DNA of 13,255 nt from Treponema sp. GTDB lineage: Bacteria > Spirochaetota > Spirochaetia > Treponematales > Breznakiellaceae. The stretch's first letter is position 1, and every line of letters starts with the position of its first letter. The stretch is from contig JAITSE010000034.1 of NCBI GenBank assembly GCA_031288005.1, positions 1 to 13,255 of the forward strand. The letters run 5' to 3'. This document shows positions 6,725 to 13,255 of the stretch, one piece after another. The notes under the pieces were generated by a model. The model worked only from the letters and a program-made list of their open reading frames with translations, was not told where the DNA came from and did not search any database. The translations under genes were made by a program, and so were the position numbers.

Positions 6725-6826
6725 CCCTTCCCTTAAAGTCAGCAAAAACGGAGGACTGACAAGAAGCCTGCGGCAAAGTTGAATAAGCAAGGACCTGAAT
6801 GAACCCATTCTCAAGTTCTTTGACTG

Positions 6827-6889
6827 CGGACCGTGAGTTCTATGAACTCTTAGTTCTACGAACCGTGGATTCTACGAATTCTAAGTCCG
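6827..6889. repeat. Branched set of triloop hairpins upstream of the kinase
   Basis: CGGAC (6827-6831) and GTCCG (6885-6889) can close a segment holding three small hairpins: GAGTTC-TAT-GAACTC (6835-6849), GTTC-TAC-GAAC (6853-6863) and an imperfect GATTC-TAC-GAATT (6868-6880). The shape resembles a clover leaf but has no tRNA features. Together with the C-R operator and the kinase promoter this is what the gap 6671-6975 contains; no gene there is well supported. Confidence 0.65.
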
Positions 6890-6936
6890 ATGCGGTTAAA
6901 AAATTCTATCCTAAAACGCCCCTTGCCGGCTGTGTT

Positions 6937-6965
6937 TTGCCTGGAGCCTCTGTTTATCCTATATT
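6937..6965 (+). promoter_or_regulatory. Predicted promoter of the hybrid kinase
   Basis: TTGCCT (6937-6942) and TATATT (6960-6965) are 17 bases apart. The start site would be at about 6971-6974, almost at ATG 6976, leaving no room for a ribosome binding site; none is visible. The mRNA may be leaderless. Confidence 0.45.
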
Positions 6966-6975
6966 TTAGTATGCT

Positions 6976-9480
6976 ATGAAATTATTAAATAAAAAAAACA
7001 CGCTTGTTTTAGCCGCTCTCGGCTTTCTTATATGCTTTACGGAATGTAAAAACAACGCCGCTCATGCCGCACTTCCGGACCCGCAGAGTGTCCTGGATGG
7101 CCGGGATTCTTTAAGGAAATGGAATCCTGCGGAGGCGGCCCGCCGGGATGAAATTTTGTTTTTCGCCGGACATGAAAAAAATCTTGACCCTGACTTTTAC
7201 CTGGAAAATTCCATCAGGCCCCATCTGCCGTGGATCATAGGGGTAATAAGCCTCCTTTTCTGCGTGCTTGTTCTGGTGTTCATTCTACTTCAGCGGAACC
7301 GGCAGGCTGGCGCCAGACTTGAACAGATTGTTCACGACCGGACCATCGAAATTGTACGCCAGGATAGGCTTTTGCATGTGGTAAACGATCTGGCGGCAAT
7401 CCTGCTCTCTTCGGACACGGAAGATCTCAAAAGCGCCCTTGACAGGGGCGTCGAGATGACAGCCCGGTGTGTCAAAGTAGACAATGTCTGCGTCTGGAAA
7501 AACGTCAAAAAAGACGATGGGCGGCTTTGCTGCTCCCGGATCTATGAATGGCCTAAATCACCCCCGTCCTGCCGTGGTCCTCTGGAGGAATACAGTTACA
7601 AGGAGTCTTTTCCCGACTGGGAAATGCGGCTTGCTAAAGGCGAGATAATCAGCGGTCCGGTACGGAGCCTCCCGGATCGGGAGAGACGGCGCCTGGAACC
7701 ATTGGGAATCAAGTCCATTTTGGTGGTCCCGCTATTTTTGAAGAATTCCTTCTGGGGTTTTGCCGGCTTTGAAGATTGCCGGGAGGAGCGGGATTTCCAT
7801 GAGGAAGAGGTAACTATATTGCGATCAGGATCAATCATGATCTGCAACTCCATCGTCCGCAACGAAATGGCCCAGCGCCTCAAAAGCGCCTTTCAGGCCG
7901 CAAACGAGGCAAACCGCGCAAAAAGTGATTTTCTTGCTAATATGAGCCATGAAATCCGCACGCCCATGAATGCGATTATCGGCATGACAGCCATCGCCAA
8001 AGCCTCAAAGGAAGTCGAGCGAAAGGATTACTGCCTCCTGAAAATCGAGGACGCTTCCAATCATCTTTTAGGGGTTATCAACGACATCCTGGATATGTCC
8101 AAAATCGAGGCGAACAAGTTCGAGCTTTCCCCGGAGGAATTCATATTTGAGAAAATGCTCCAGCGGGCGGTCAATGTCGTGAACTTCAGGGTGGATGAAA
8201 AACGCCAAAACTTTTCGGTCTATATTGACAGAAAAATACCCGGTGCCCTGATAGGGGACGATCTGCGTCTTGCCCAGGTGATAACCAACCTCCTCTCCAA
8301 TGCGGTAAAATTTACACCCGAATACGGCTCCATCAAGCTGAACGCTTTTCTTGTCAAAGAAGAAAATAATCTCTGCACCATTCAAATCGAAGTAGCCGAT
8401 ACGGGCATTGGCATAAGCCCTGAGCAGCAGGAACGGCTCTTCAAATCTTTTCAGCAGGCCGAAAGCAGCACTTCCCGCAAGTTCGGCGGCACGGGGCTGG
8501 GCCTCGCAATATCCAAAAGCATCATAGAAATGATGGGCGGACGGATATGGATAAATTCAAGTCCCGGGAAAGGTTCTACTTTTGGCTTTACCGTGCAGTC
8601 GGTCCGGGGCGCGGAAGAAAACAGCGCGGCCTCAAGGCCGGAAATCAACTGGGGAAGCCTCAAGATTCTCATGGTGGACGATGATCCTGCGGTGCGGGAA
8701 TATTTTCTGGAAATCATCCGGAATCTGGGCGCTTTATGCGACGCCGCGGCTGACGCGGAGGAAGCCACAAGCCTCATAGACAAGAAAGGTCCCTACAATA
8801 TTTACTTCATAGACTGGAAAATGCCGGGCGTGAACGGTATAGAACTCACCCGCAAAATCAGGGAGAAGAAAAGCGCCAATTCCATTGTCATCATGATTTC
8901 CGCCGCGGAATGGAATGTTATTGAAAATGAAGCAAGAAGCGCCGGGGTAAACAAATTTCTTTCCAAGCCCCTGTTCCCATCGTCTGTCGCGGATATCATC
9001 AGCGGATGCCTGGGTCTGGGCCAGGCGGCTGCCACAGATAAAGAAAGGCGAGGCGAAATTCCGGATTTCAGGAACCGCCGCATCATCCTAGCCGAGGACG
9101 TGGAACTCAACAGGGAAATCGTCTTAACCCTGCTGGCGCCGACAAAGCTGGCCATAGACTGCGCTGGAAACGGTGCAGCGGCCCTGAAACTTTTTCAGGC
9201 TGGGCCTGAAAAGTACGATCTTATATTCATGGATGTGCAGATGCCCGAGATGGACGGCTGCGAGGCGGCACGGCGGATTAGGGAATTCGAACGGGAAAAC
9301 AAAAAGACGCATCCGCTTTCAAAACCGGACTCACGAGAAGGCGAGATTCCCATAATAGCGATGACCGCCAACGTATTCCGGGAGGACGTTGAAAAGTGTC
9401 TTGCCTCAGGCATGAACGATCACATCGGCAAACCTTTAGACTTTGACGATGTTCTGGCTAAGCTGTGTAAGTATTTGTAA
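6976..9480 (+). CDS. Hybrid sensor histidine kinase with GAF-like sensor and two receiver domains
   Basis: The 834-residue membrane protein has an N-terminal hydrophobic signal or anchor (about 8-22) and a short outside loop. A clear membrane span follows at 85-106 ([19 protein letters not shown]), then a short linker and a GAF-like sensor (about 130-295). The kinase core has SHEIRTPMN with phospho-acceptor H325, N box [10 protein letters not shown] (N442), DTGIGI (475-480) and GGTGLGL (504-510). Receiver 1 (about 562-680) has DDD 568-570, D613 and K664. Receiver 2 (about 702-832) has ED 707-708, phospho-acceptor D753 in [11 protein letters not shown] and K819. No Hpt or DNA-binding domain is present, so the phosphate must pass to another protein. 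The signal sensed is unknown. C24 (FTEC) is a poor lipobox. No partner gene lies next to it. Confidence 0.94.
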   Translation: MKLLNKKNTLVLAALGFLICFTECKNNAAHAALPDPQSVLDGRDSLRKWNPAEAARRDEILFFAGHEKNLDPDFYLENSIRPHLPWIIGVISLLFCVLVLVFILLQRNRQAGARLEQIVHDRTIEIVRQDRLLHVVNDLAAILLSSDTEDLKSALDRGVEMTARCVKVDNVCVWKNVKKDDGRLCCSRIYEWPKSPPSCRGPLEEYSYKESFPDWEMRLAKGEIISGPVRSLPDRERRRLEPLGIKSILVVPLFLKNSFWGFAGFEDCREERDFHEEEVTILRSGSIMICNSIVRNEMAQRLKSAFQAANEANRAKSDFLANMSHEIRTPMNAIIGMTAIAKASKEVERKDYCLLKIEDASNHLLGVINDILDMSKIEANKFELSPEEFIFEKMLQRAVNVVNFRVDEKRQNFSVYIDRKIPGALIGDDLRLAQVITNLLSNAVKFTPEYGSIKLNAFLVKEENNLCTIQIEVADTGIGISPEQQERLFKSFQQAESSTSRKFGGTGLGLAISKSIIEMMGGRIWINSSPGKGSTFGFTVQSVRGAEENSAASRPEINWGSLKILMVDDDPAVREYFLEIIRNLGALCDAAADAEEATSLIDKKGPYNIYFIDWKMPGVNGIELTRKIREKKSANSIVIMISAAEWNVIENEARSAGVNKFLSKPLFPSSVADIISGCLGLGQAAATDKERRGEIPDFRNRRIILAEDVELNREIVLTLLAPTKLAIDCAGNGAAALKLFQAGPEKYDLIFMDVQMPEMDGCEAARRIREFERENKKTHPLSKPDSREGEIPIIAMTANVFREDVEKCLASGMNDHIGKPLDFDDVLAKLCKYL

Positions 9481-9600
9481 TGCCGGGCAGAGACGCAGGG
9501 TTCAGACCGAAGGTTTAAACATAGCGGAATGGCCTGGCCAACACGGAGGAGCGGCCCGCCTGACCGTGGAGTTTGCAAGGAATTTACGAACCGTGCGGTC

Positions 9601-9623
9601 AAAAACGCTCAGAGCATTTTTTT
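9601..9623 (+). terminator. Weak possible terminator after the kinase
   Basis: A tiny GCT-CAG-AGC hairpin flanked by an A-tract and seven Ts (9617-9623) lies 120 bases after the kinase stop. The stem is very short, so this is a tentative call. Confidence 0.25.
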
Positions 9624-9648
9624 CGTTTTAGCTAAAAATTTGCTAAGA

Positions 9649-9841
9649 AAACCTGTGCGGCAGGTTTCAAAATTCCCAAGCAATTTCACTTTGCGGAATT
9701 ATAATAGAGTCGCTCGATAAATTTCAGTTATCGTCGAAATTAGGGTTCGCTGAACCCAAGGTTCGCCAAATTTTTCTTAAAAATGACTTGTTCAACAACT
9801 AGAACCCGGTATAGTTCACTGGAATGGTTTGTTGAACAAGT
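9649..9841. repeat. Hairpin cluster downstream of the kinase
   Basis: Four inverted repeats are seen. AAACCTG/CAGGTTT lies around TGCGG (9649-9667). CGATAA/TTATCG lies around seven bases (9715-9733). GGGTTC/GAACCC lies around GCT (9743-9757), followed by another GGTTC. A 13-bp repeat, ACTTGTTCAACAA/TTGTTGAACAAGT, encloses 30 bases (9786-9841). No coding potential is convincing in 9481-9875. Confidence 0.8.
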
Positions 9842-9875
9842 TAAATGTAATATTTTTTACTTTTTGAAGAAATCA

Positions 9876-9903
9876 TTGACAAAATTTATGTACCTGATAT
9901 AAT
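9876..9903 (+). promoter_or_regulatory. Near-consensus extended -10 promoter
   Basis: Perfect TTGACA (9876-9881) and perfect TATAAT (9898-9903) are 16 bases apart, with TG one base before the -10 box. Transcription would start near 9910 and run into a decayed gene and then a terminator at 10544-10575. It is the strongest promoter-like sequence in the window, yet no intact gene follows it. Confidence 0.7.
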
Positions 9904-9912
9904 ACTTACTAT

Positions 9913-10266
9913 GTACGGGTTAAAAGCGGGCGTAAACGCGGAGCCGCGCCACCGGCAAAACTTGAGGAAGATAACTTTTACCTCATTGGCAATAGCGCCT
10001 CTTTGGTTGATGCCAGAGCATAGCCTGTGGCAGGGGCAGGTTTGCGGCAGTTTTGTTTTGTCGGCAGGCATAAACGCGCAATCCGGCTTTGCCGAATTGC
10101 AAAGAACGGAAGGTATGAGCCGCCCCAGACCGTTGTCTGGTCTATCGATGAAGAGGAAAACGAAAAGAACTAGGACACCTATATCAATGTGACGGGAGTG
10201 ACCTATGTTGCCAAAGCCGGGAGCCGCGAAAAAATTACCGTGAGAGCGGTCTCCGCTTTTGACTAG
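9913..10266 (+). pseudogene. Decayed remnant of an Ig-like (BIG2-type) surface protein gene
   Basis: One frame reads V R V K S G R K from 9913 through EEDNFYLIGNSASLVDARA, a stop at 10021, and then PPQTVVWSIDEEE. A second stop follows at 10171, then DTYINVTGVTYVAKAGSREK and ITVRAVSAFD before a stop at 10264. The blocks QTVVWS and TVRAVS are typical of bacterial Ig-like group 2 repeats in secreted or surface proteins. With two internal stops, no signal peptide and a length far below such proteins, I read it as a relic. A shift to another frame near 10259 stays open to 10483 and may be a frameshifted continuation. The opposite-strand open frame across this stretch looks like chance. Confidence 0.5.
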
Positions 10267-10349
10267 GAGCGAGGCGGCAGGGGTCGGCGTGGGTGAGACC
10301 CTGACATTACGGCCTAACGTCCCGTCTGGCATATCTGGATTATACAGTA

Positions 10350-10466
10350 GAATTTGTTCGATAACTTTAGCTATCGAACAAATTCCGCTTTCAAAGACAG
10401 TAAAATGTGAAACATTTTACGAGACTTGCAAGATAACCTTCGGAAACGTAGTTTCCGAAGGTTATC
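10350..10466. repeat. Three strong hairpins before the terminator
   Basis: A 14-bp stem, GAATTTGTTCGATA/TATCGAACAAATTC, lies around eight bases (10350-10385). An 8-bp stem, GTAAAATG/CATTTTAC, lies around five (10400-10420). A perfect 16-bp stem, GATAACCTTCGGAAAC with its complement, lies around GTA (10432-10466). All would be in the transcript started by the 9876 promoter. Confidence 0.9.
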
Positions 10467-10543
10467 AGAGAACTTTGCGGTGAGCGCAGACGGTTTCTGA
10501 GACAACGTTATCGGTAAAATAGTATATTCCAACCAGCAAGAGT

Positions 10544-10575
10544 AAACGGCGTAGCCCGGGCCCCGCCGTTTTTTT
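10544..10575 (+). terminator. Rho-independent terminator
   Basis: AAACGGCG (10544-10551) pairs with CGCCGTTT (10564-10571), with an inner GC-rich GCCCGGGC loop, followed by seven Ts (10569-10575). It would end transcription from the promoter at 9876, giving an RNA of about 660 bases without an intact gene. Confidence 0.75.
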
Positions 10576-10600
10576 GGAAACCATCAGGTCTTCCTTGGTC

Positions 10601-10774
10601 GGCGCAAACAAGTTTGCGCCTCTACGTCCGGGCTTGATTGATTCGTATCAAAAGGTTTAATACTTTGCTATATGGCGGTTATTTGGGAGCAAGCTCCCTT
10701 CGGAAACGCGGAAACAAGCTTCCGATGTTTCCGCGTTTCCGAGGTATTAAATCCGCAGAAACAAAGTTCCTGCG
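10601..10774. repeat. Nested and stacked hairpins upstream of the EF-G-like gene
   Basis: Stems seen are GGCGCAAAC/GTTTGCGCC around AA (10601-10620), GGGAGC/GCTCCC around AA (10685-10698), and a perfect 16-bp stem CGGAAACGCGGAAACA with its complement around nine bases (10701-10741). A near-perfect CGCAGAAAC/GTTCCTGCG lies at 10754-10774. An outer TTTAATAC (10656-10663) / GTATTAAA (10744-10751) pair encloses the two middle hairpins. No gene is supported in 10576-10867. Confidence 0.85.
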
Positions 10775-10867
10775 AGTCTAACCACTACTGAAGACCAATA
10801 TACCCAAGAACCAGCTCGCCGATTCGTGAAACTTTCAATTCCTGGAGTTTTAGTGCTGGGTTATTGA

Positions 10868-10910
10868 TTGACAAATATGCAAAGTCTGCTCACAATAATT
10901 TAACAAGGAG
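10868..10910 (+). promoter_or_regulatory. Promoter and ribosome binding site of the EF-G-like gene
   Basis: TTGACA (10868-10873) and CACAAT (10891-10896) are 17 bases apart. AAGGAG (10905-10910) lies seven bases before ATG 10918. Both sit inside the longer open frame that begins at 10864, so they exclude that earlier start. Confidence 0.6.
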
Positions 10911-10917
10911 TTTCCTA

Positions 10918-13005
10918 ATGAGTTACACTACGGACCTTATCAAAAATGCGGCCATAGCCGGTCATGGCGGAACCGGCAAAACCAGCTTGTTTGAACATCT
11001 TCTCTTTGCGGGCGGCGTGATTCCACGGGCGGAAGCCGTTGAATCGGGCAAGACTGTAAGCGATTCCAGCCCTGAGGAAATTGAGCGTAAGATATCCGTT
11101 CATACGGCCCTGGCTCATGTGGAAAAAAATGGGCGGAAGATCAACCTTTTTGACACGCCCGGCTCCTCTGACTTTATCGGGGATGTGATCTTGAGCTTCC
11201 GGGCCGCGGAGTTCGCCCTGCTGACCGTTGACGGCAAGGCAGGCGTACAGATAGAGACGGTAAAACTTTGGCGCAGCCTGGAAAGCCGGAAGAAACCCAG
11301 AGGCTTCTTCATCACAAAACTGGATGATGAGCGCTCAGATTTCAATAAGACTCTTCTCGACATCAAAGAAAAATTCAAAATAGACCCCGTGCCGTTTATC
11401 CTGCCTATAGGGATGGGCGCGGATTATAAAGGGATCATCGACATCCTTAACTCCAAGGCCTATACCGCCGGGACAGCGGGGGAGCTTGAAAAAGAGGGGC
11501 CTATTCCCGCCGAATACCAAACCGCCGCCTCCGCCGCCAGGGAGCGGCTCATTGAGGCCGCCGCCGAAGGGGATGACACCCTTATGGAGAAATACATAGA
11601 CAAGGGTTCCCTGGATGCCGAAGAAATGCATCTCGGCCTTGTGGAGGCTTTGGCAGCCCACGCATTTGTACCTGTTTTTGCTGGAGCGGCTCTGAAAAAT
11701 TCCGGGCTTGCCGCATTCCTGGACTTTATGGCGGATATAAGCCCCGGCGCGGCTTCAGCCAGGGATACCGTAATAAGAAACGGCGGCTCCGGCGAGAAAT
11801 TCCCCATCGATCCCGGCAAGCCATTGGCCGCGCTGGTAATAAAAACCGCCTATGACCAGTTCTCCGGGAAACTATCCTGGATCAAAATATACGGCGGCAA
11901 ACTTTCCGCGGAATCGGAAATCTTCAACGTTACGGAAGATAAGAAAGAACGGGTGGGCAAACTCTATGTCTGCCAGGGCAAAAAACTTGAAGAAATCCGG
12001 GAACTCCACACCGGCGATATAGGAATCATCACAAAATCAGCTACGCTGAGAACTAACGACACCATTACTTTCGATGGTTCGGACTTCACCTTCCTGCCTC
12101 TCAGCCTCCCTGAACCGGTACACGCAATAGCGGTACACGCGGCTGCAAAAAAAGACGATGACAAACTCGGCGAATTCCTGGTGCGCGCAGCGGAAGAGGA
12201 CAAGACCTTCCGCTATAACTTCAACGCTGAAACCAAGGAAACGGTTATTTCAGGCATGGGAGAGCTTCAGATCAATATTATTTTGGACAAGATACGAATT
12301 AACCAAAAAATCGAAGTAGAGACCCATGTACCCAGGGTAGCCTACAGGGAGACCGTCACAAAAAAAGCCGGGGCGGAATATACCCACAAAAAGCAGACCG
12401 GCGGCCACGGACAGTACGGTAAAGTCGTCATAGAAATAACTCCCCTGCCACGGGGGGAAACCTACAGGTTCGTCAACGCGATTTTCGGCGGAGCCATTCC
12501 CAAGAACTACATCCCCGGCATTGAAAAAGGCATTGCCGAGGGAATGGCCCGGGGCGTCATGGCTCAATACCCCGTTGTTGACGTGGAAGTAAAGCTGACG
12601 GACGGCAAGTACCACCCGGTAGATTCTTCGGAACTCTCTTTTAAACTTGCCGCCCGCAACGCCTTCCGTGAAGCCATGCGGCAGGCCGCCCCCGCCCTTT
12701 TGGAACCCGTCATGAACCTAACGGTTTTTGTGGAAGATAAATATCTGGGCGACGTGATGTCAGACCTTTCAGGCAAGCGGGGCAAAATTCTCGGACAGGA
12801 GGCGCTGGGCGGCGGCATAGAAGAAATCCGCGCGCAGGTTCCCCAGGCGGAACTTCTGCGCTATTCGATAGACCTGCGTTCCATTACCAGCGGCACAGGT
12901 TCTTTCAGCGTGGAATTCGACCACTACGCCCCAATCTCAGGGAGGATTGCCGAAGACGTCATTAAAGCAGCCCAGGCCTTCCGCATCCATGAAGCCGAAG
13001 AGTAG
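10918..13005 (+). CDS. Elongation factor G paralogue (EF-G-like GTPase)
   Basis: The 695-residue protein has the full EF-G plan. A GTPase domain has P-loop GHGGTGKT at 15-22, ERKIS at switch I (56-60), DTPG at 79-82 and TKLD at 133-136; domains II and III follow. Domain IV starts about 470 with HKKQTGGHGQYG (H490) and PVVDVEVKLTDGKYHPVDSS, and domain V starts near LLEPVMNLTVFVEDKYLGDV. It is not a standard EF-G: the P-loop is not AHIDAGKT, the catalytic histidine after DTPG is serine (S83), switch I threonine is serine, and NKxD is TKxD. Such changes mark the second EF-G-like family (FusA2-like), whose role in translation is poorly defined. The start is set by AAGGAG at 10905. It has its own promoter and no operon partner in view. 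Confidence 0.92.
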   Translation: MSYTTDLIKNAAIAGHGGTGKTSLFEHLLFAGGVIPRAEAVESGKTVSDSSPEEIERKISVHTALAHVEKNGRKINLFDTPGSSDFIGDVILSFRAAEFALLTVDGKAGVQIETVKLWRSLESRKKPRGFFITKLDDERSDFNKTLLDIKEKFKIDPVPFILPIGMGADYKGIIDILNSKAYTAGTAGELEKEGPIPAEYQTAASAARERLIEAAAEGDDTLMEKYIDKGSLDAEEMHLGLVEALAAHAFVPVFAGAALKNSGLAAFLDFMADISPGAASARDTVIRNGGSGEKFPIDPGKPLAALVIKTAYDQFSGKLSWIKIYGGKLSAESEIFNVTEDKKERVGKLYVCQGKKLEEIRELHTGDIGIITKSATLRTNDTITFDGSDFTFLPLSLPEPVHAIAVHAAAKKDDDKLGEFLVRAAEEDKTFRYNFNAETKETVISGMGELQINIILDKIRINQKIEVETHVPRVAYRETVTKKAGAEYTHKKQTGGHGQYGKVVIEITPLPRGETYRFVNAIFGGAIPKNYIPGIEKGIAEGMARGVMAQYPVVDVEVKLTDGKYHPVDSSELSFKLAARNAFREAMRQAAPALLEPVMNLTVFVEDKYLGDVMSDLSGKRGKILGQEALGGGIEEIRAQVPQAELLRYSIDLRSITSGTGSFSVEFDHYAPISGRIAEDVIKAAQAFRIHEAEE

Positions 13006-13048
13006 TTACACGAATTCCTCAAAGAATTAGAGCAGACGAGAAGATACT

Positions 13049-13078
13049 AACACTGGCTTTAAACCACCCGGCAGTGTT
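13049..13078. repeat. Inverted repeat after the EF-G-like gene
   Basis: AACACTG (13049-13055) pairs with CAGTGTT (13072-13078) around 16 bases, 44 bases after the stop codon. There is no T-run, so it is not a typical intrinsic terminator. Confidence 0.45.
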
Positions 13079-13162
13079 GAAAACAGGCATAATTATTTTC
13101 TGTTTTCTGGTAAGCGTCCTGGTAAAGCGGTAAGGGCCCGCTGGACGAAAGAATGGTTATGT

Positions 13163-13190
13163 TTGACAAACGGCTTAGAATTTTTTCAAT
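13163..13190 (+). promoter_or_regulatory. Possible promoter at the right edge
   Basis: Perfect TTGACA (13163-13168) is followed after 16 bases by TTCAAT (13185-13190), a modest -10 box. It would serve a gene beyond the window. Confidence 0.3.
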
Positions 13191-13202
13191 AGAGTTGTTC
13201 AT

Positions 13203-13241
13203 CGGAAACGCAGTTTCCGCAACCCGAACCAGATCTGGTTC
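13203..13241. repeat. Two hairpins at the right edge
   Basis: CGGAAAC/GTTTCCG around GCA (13203-13219) and the perfect 16-bp palindrome GAACCAGATCTGGTTC (13226-13241) are followed by GGAAC at 13245. The words GGAAAC and GAACC are the same ones seen in the other hairpin clusters. Confidence 0.8.
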
Positions 13242-13255
13242 ATTGGAACAAGGTT

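Noticed and set aside
6827..6889. tRNA gene
   Set aside because: The arm lengths, loops and lack of T-loop and acceptor features do not fit a tRNA.
9786..9841. Insertion sequence ends
   Set aside because: No transposase or flanking target duplication is visible; only 30 bases lie between the repeats.
9886..10332. Minus-strand 148-codon frame
   Set aside because: No recognisable domain and antisense to the Ig-like remnant, whose blocks make better sense.
10864..10917. Longer N-terminus of the EF-G paralogue from a TTG at 10864
   Set aside because: It would translate the promoter and ribosome site; ATG 10918 has an ideal AAGGAG and matches the family start.

Overview
The window looks like chromosomal DNA of a spirochaete, most probably a Treponema-like bacterium of the insect-gut type. 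This rests on remembered resemblance of several proteins (the DRTGG-domain protein, the 194-residue conserved protein, the EF-G paralogue), moderately GC-rich coding DNA and a large hybrid sensor kinase; no search was possible, so it is an inference.

Layout. The left end holds two minus-strand genes: a UbiD-family prenyl-FMN decarboxylase whose C-terminus runs off the window (1-1262) and an ApbE flavin transferase lipoprotein (1593-2600). A divergent plus-strand run follows: DRTGG-domain protein (2920-3276), 5-formyltetrahydrofolate cyclo-ligase (3312-3911) and a conserved helical protein (3987-4571). Six bases later begins an AT-richer island carrying a complete type II restriction-modification system: a putative N4-cytosine methyltransferase on the plus strand (4578-5630), and on the minus strand a controller protein (6446-6670) whose end overlaps the start of a BglI-family endonuclease (5572-6453). 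The methyltransferase and endonuclease genes are convergent and overlap by 59 bp at their 3' ends. Next come a hybrid histidine kinase with two receiver domains (6976-9480), about 1.4 kb without an intact gene but with a decayed Ig-like coding remnant, and an EF-G paralogue lacking the usual catalytic histidine (10918-13005).

The methyltransferase protects the host, the endonuclease cuts unmodified DNA (GCCNNNNNGGC is inferred from the BglI likeness), and the controller, with a C-box-like operator upstream, probably times endonuclease expression. The methyltransferase appears to rely on transcription from the preceding folate-gene run.

The most unusual signal is in the intergenic DNA. Nearly every gap holds clusters of perfect or near-perfect hairpins, about 25 in all. 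Many have three-base loops, and their stems differ from place to place but reuse a small set of words (GGAAC, GGAAAC, GCAAAC, GAGACC, CGACC). One array in the apbE leader alternates complementary half-sites; other groups are nested or branched. These are the best candidates for something undescribed.
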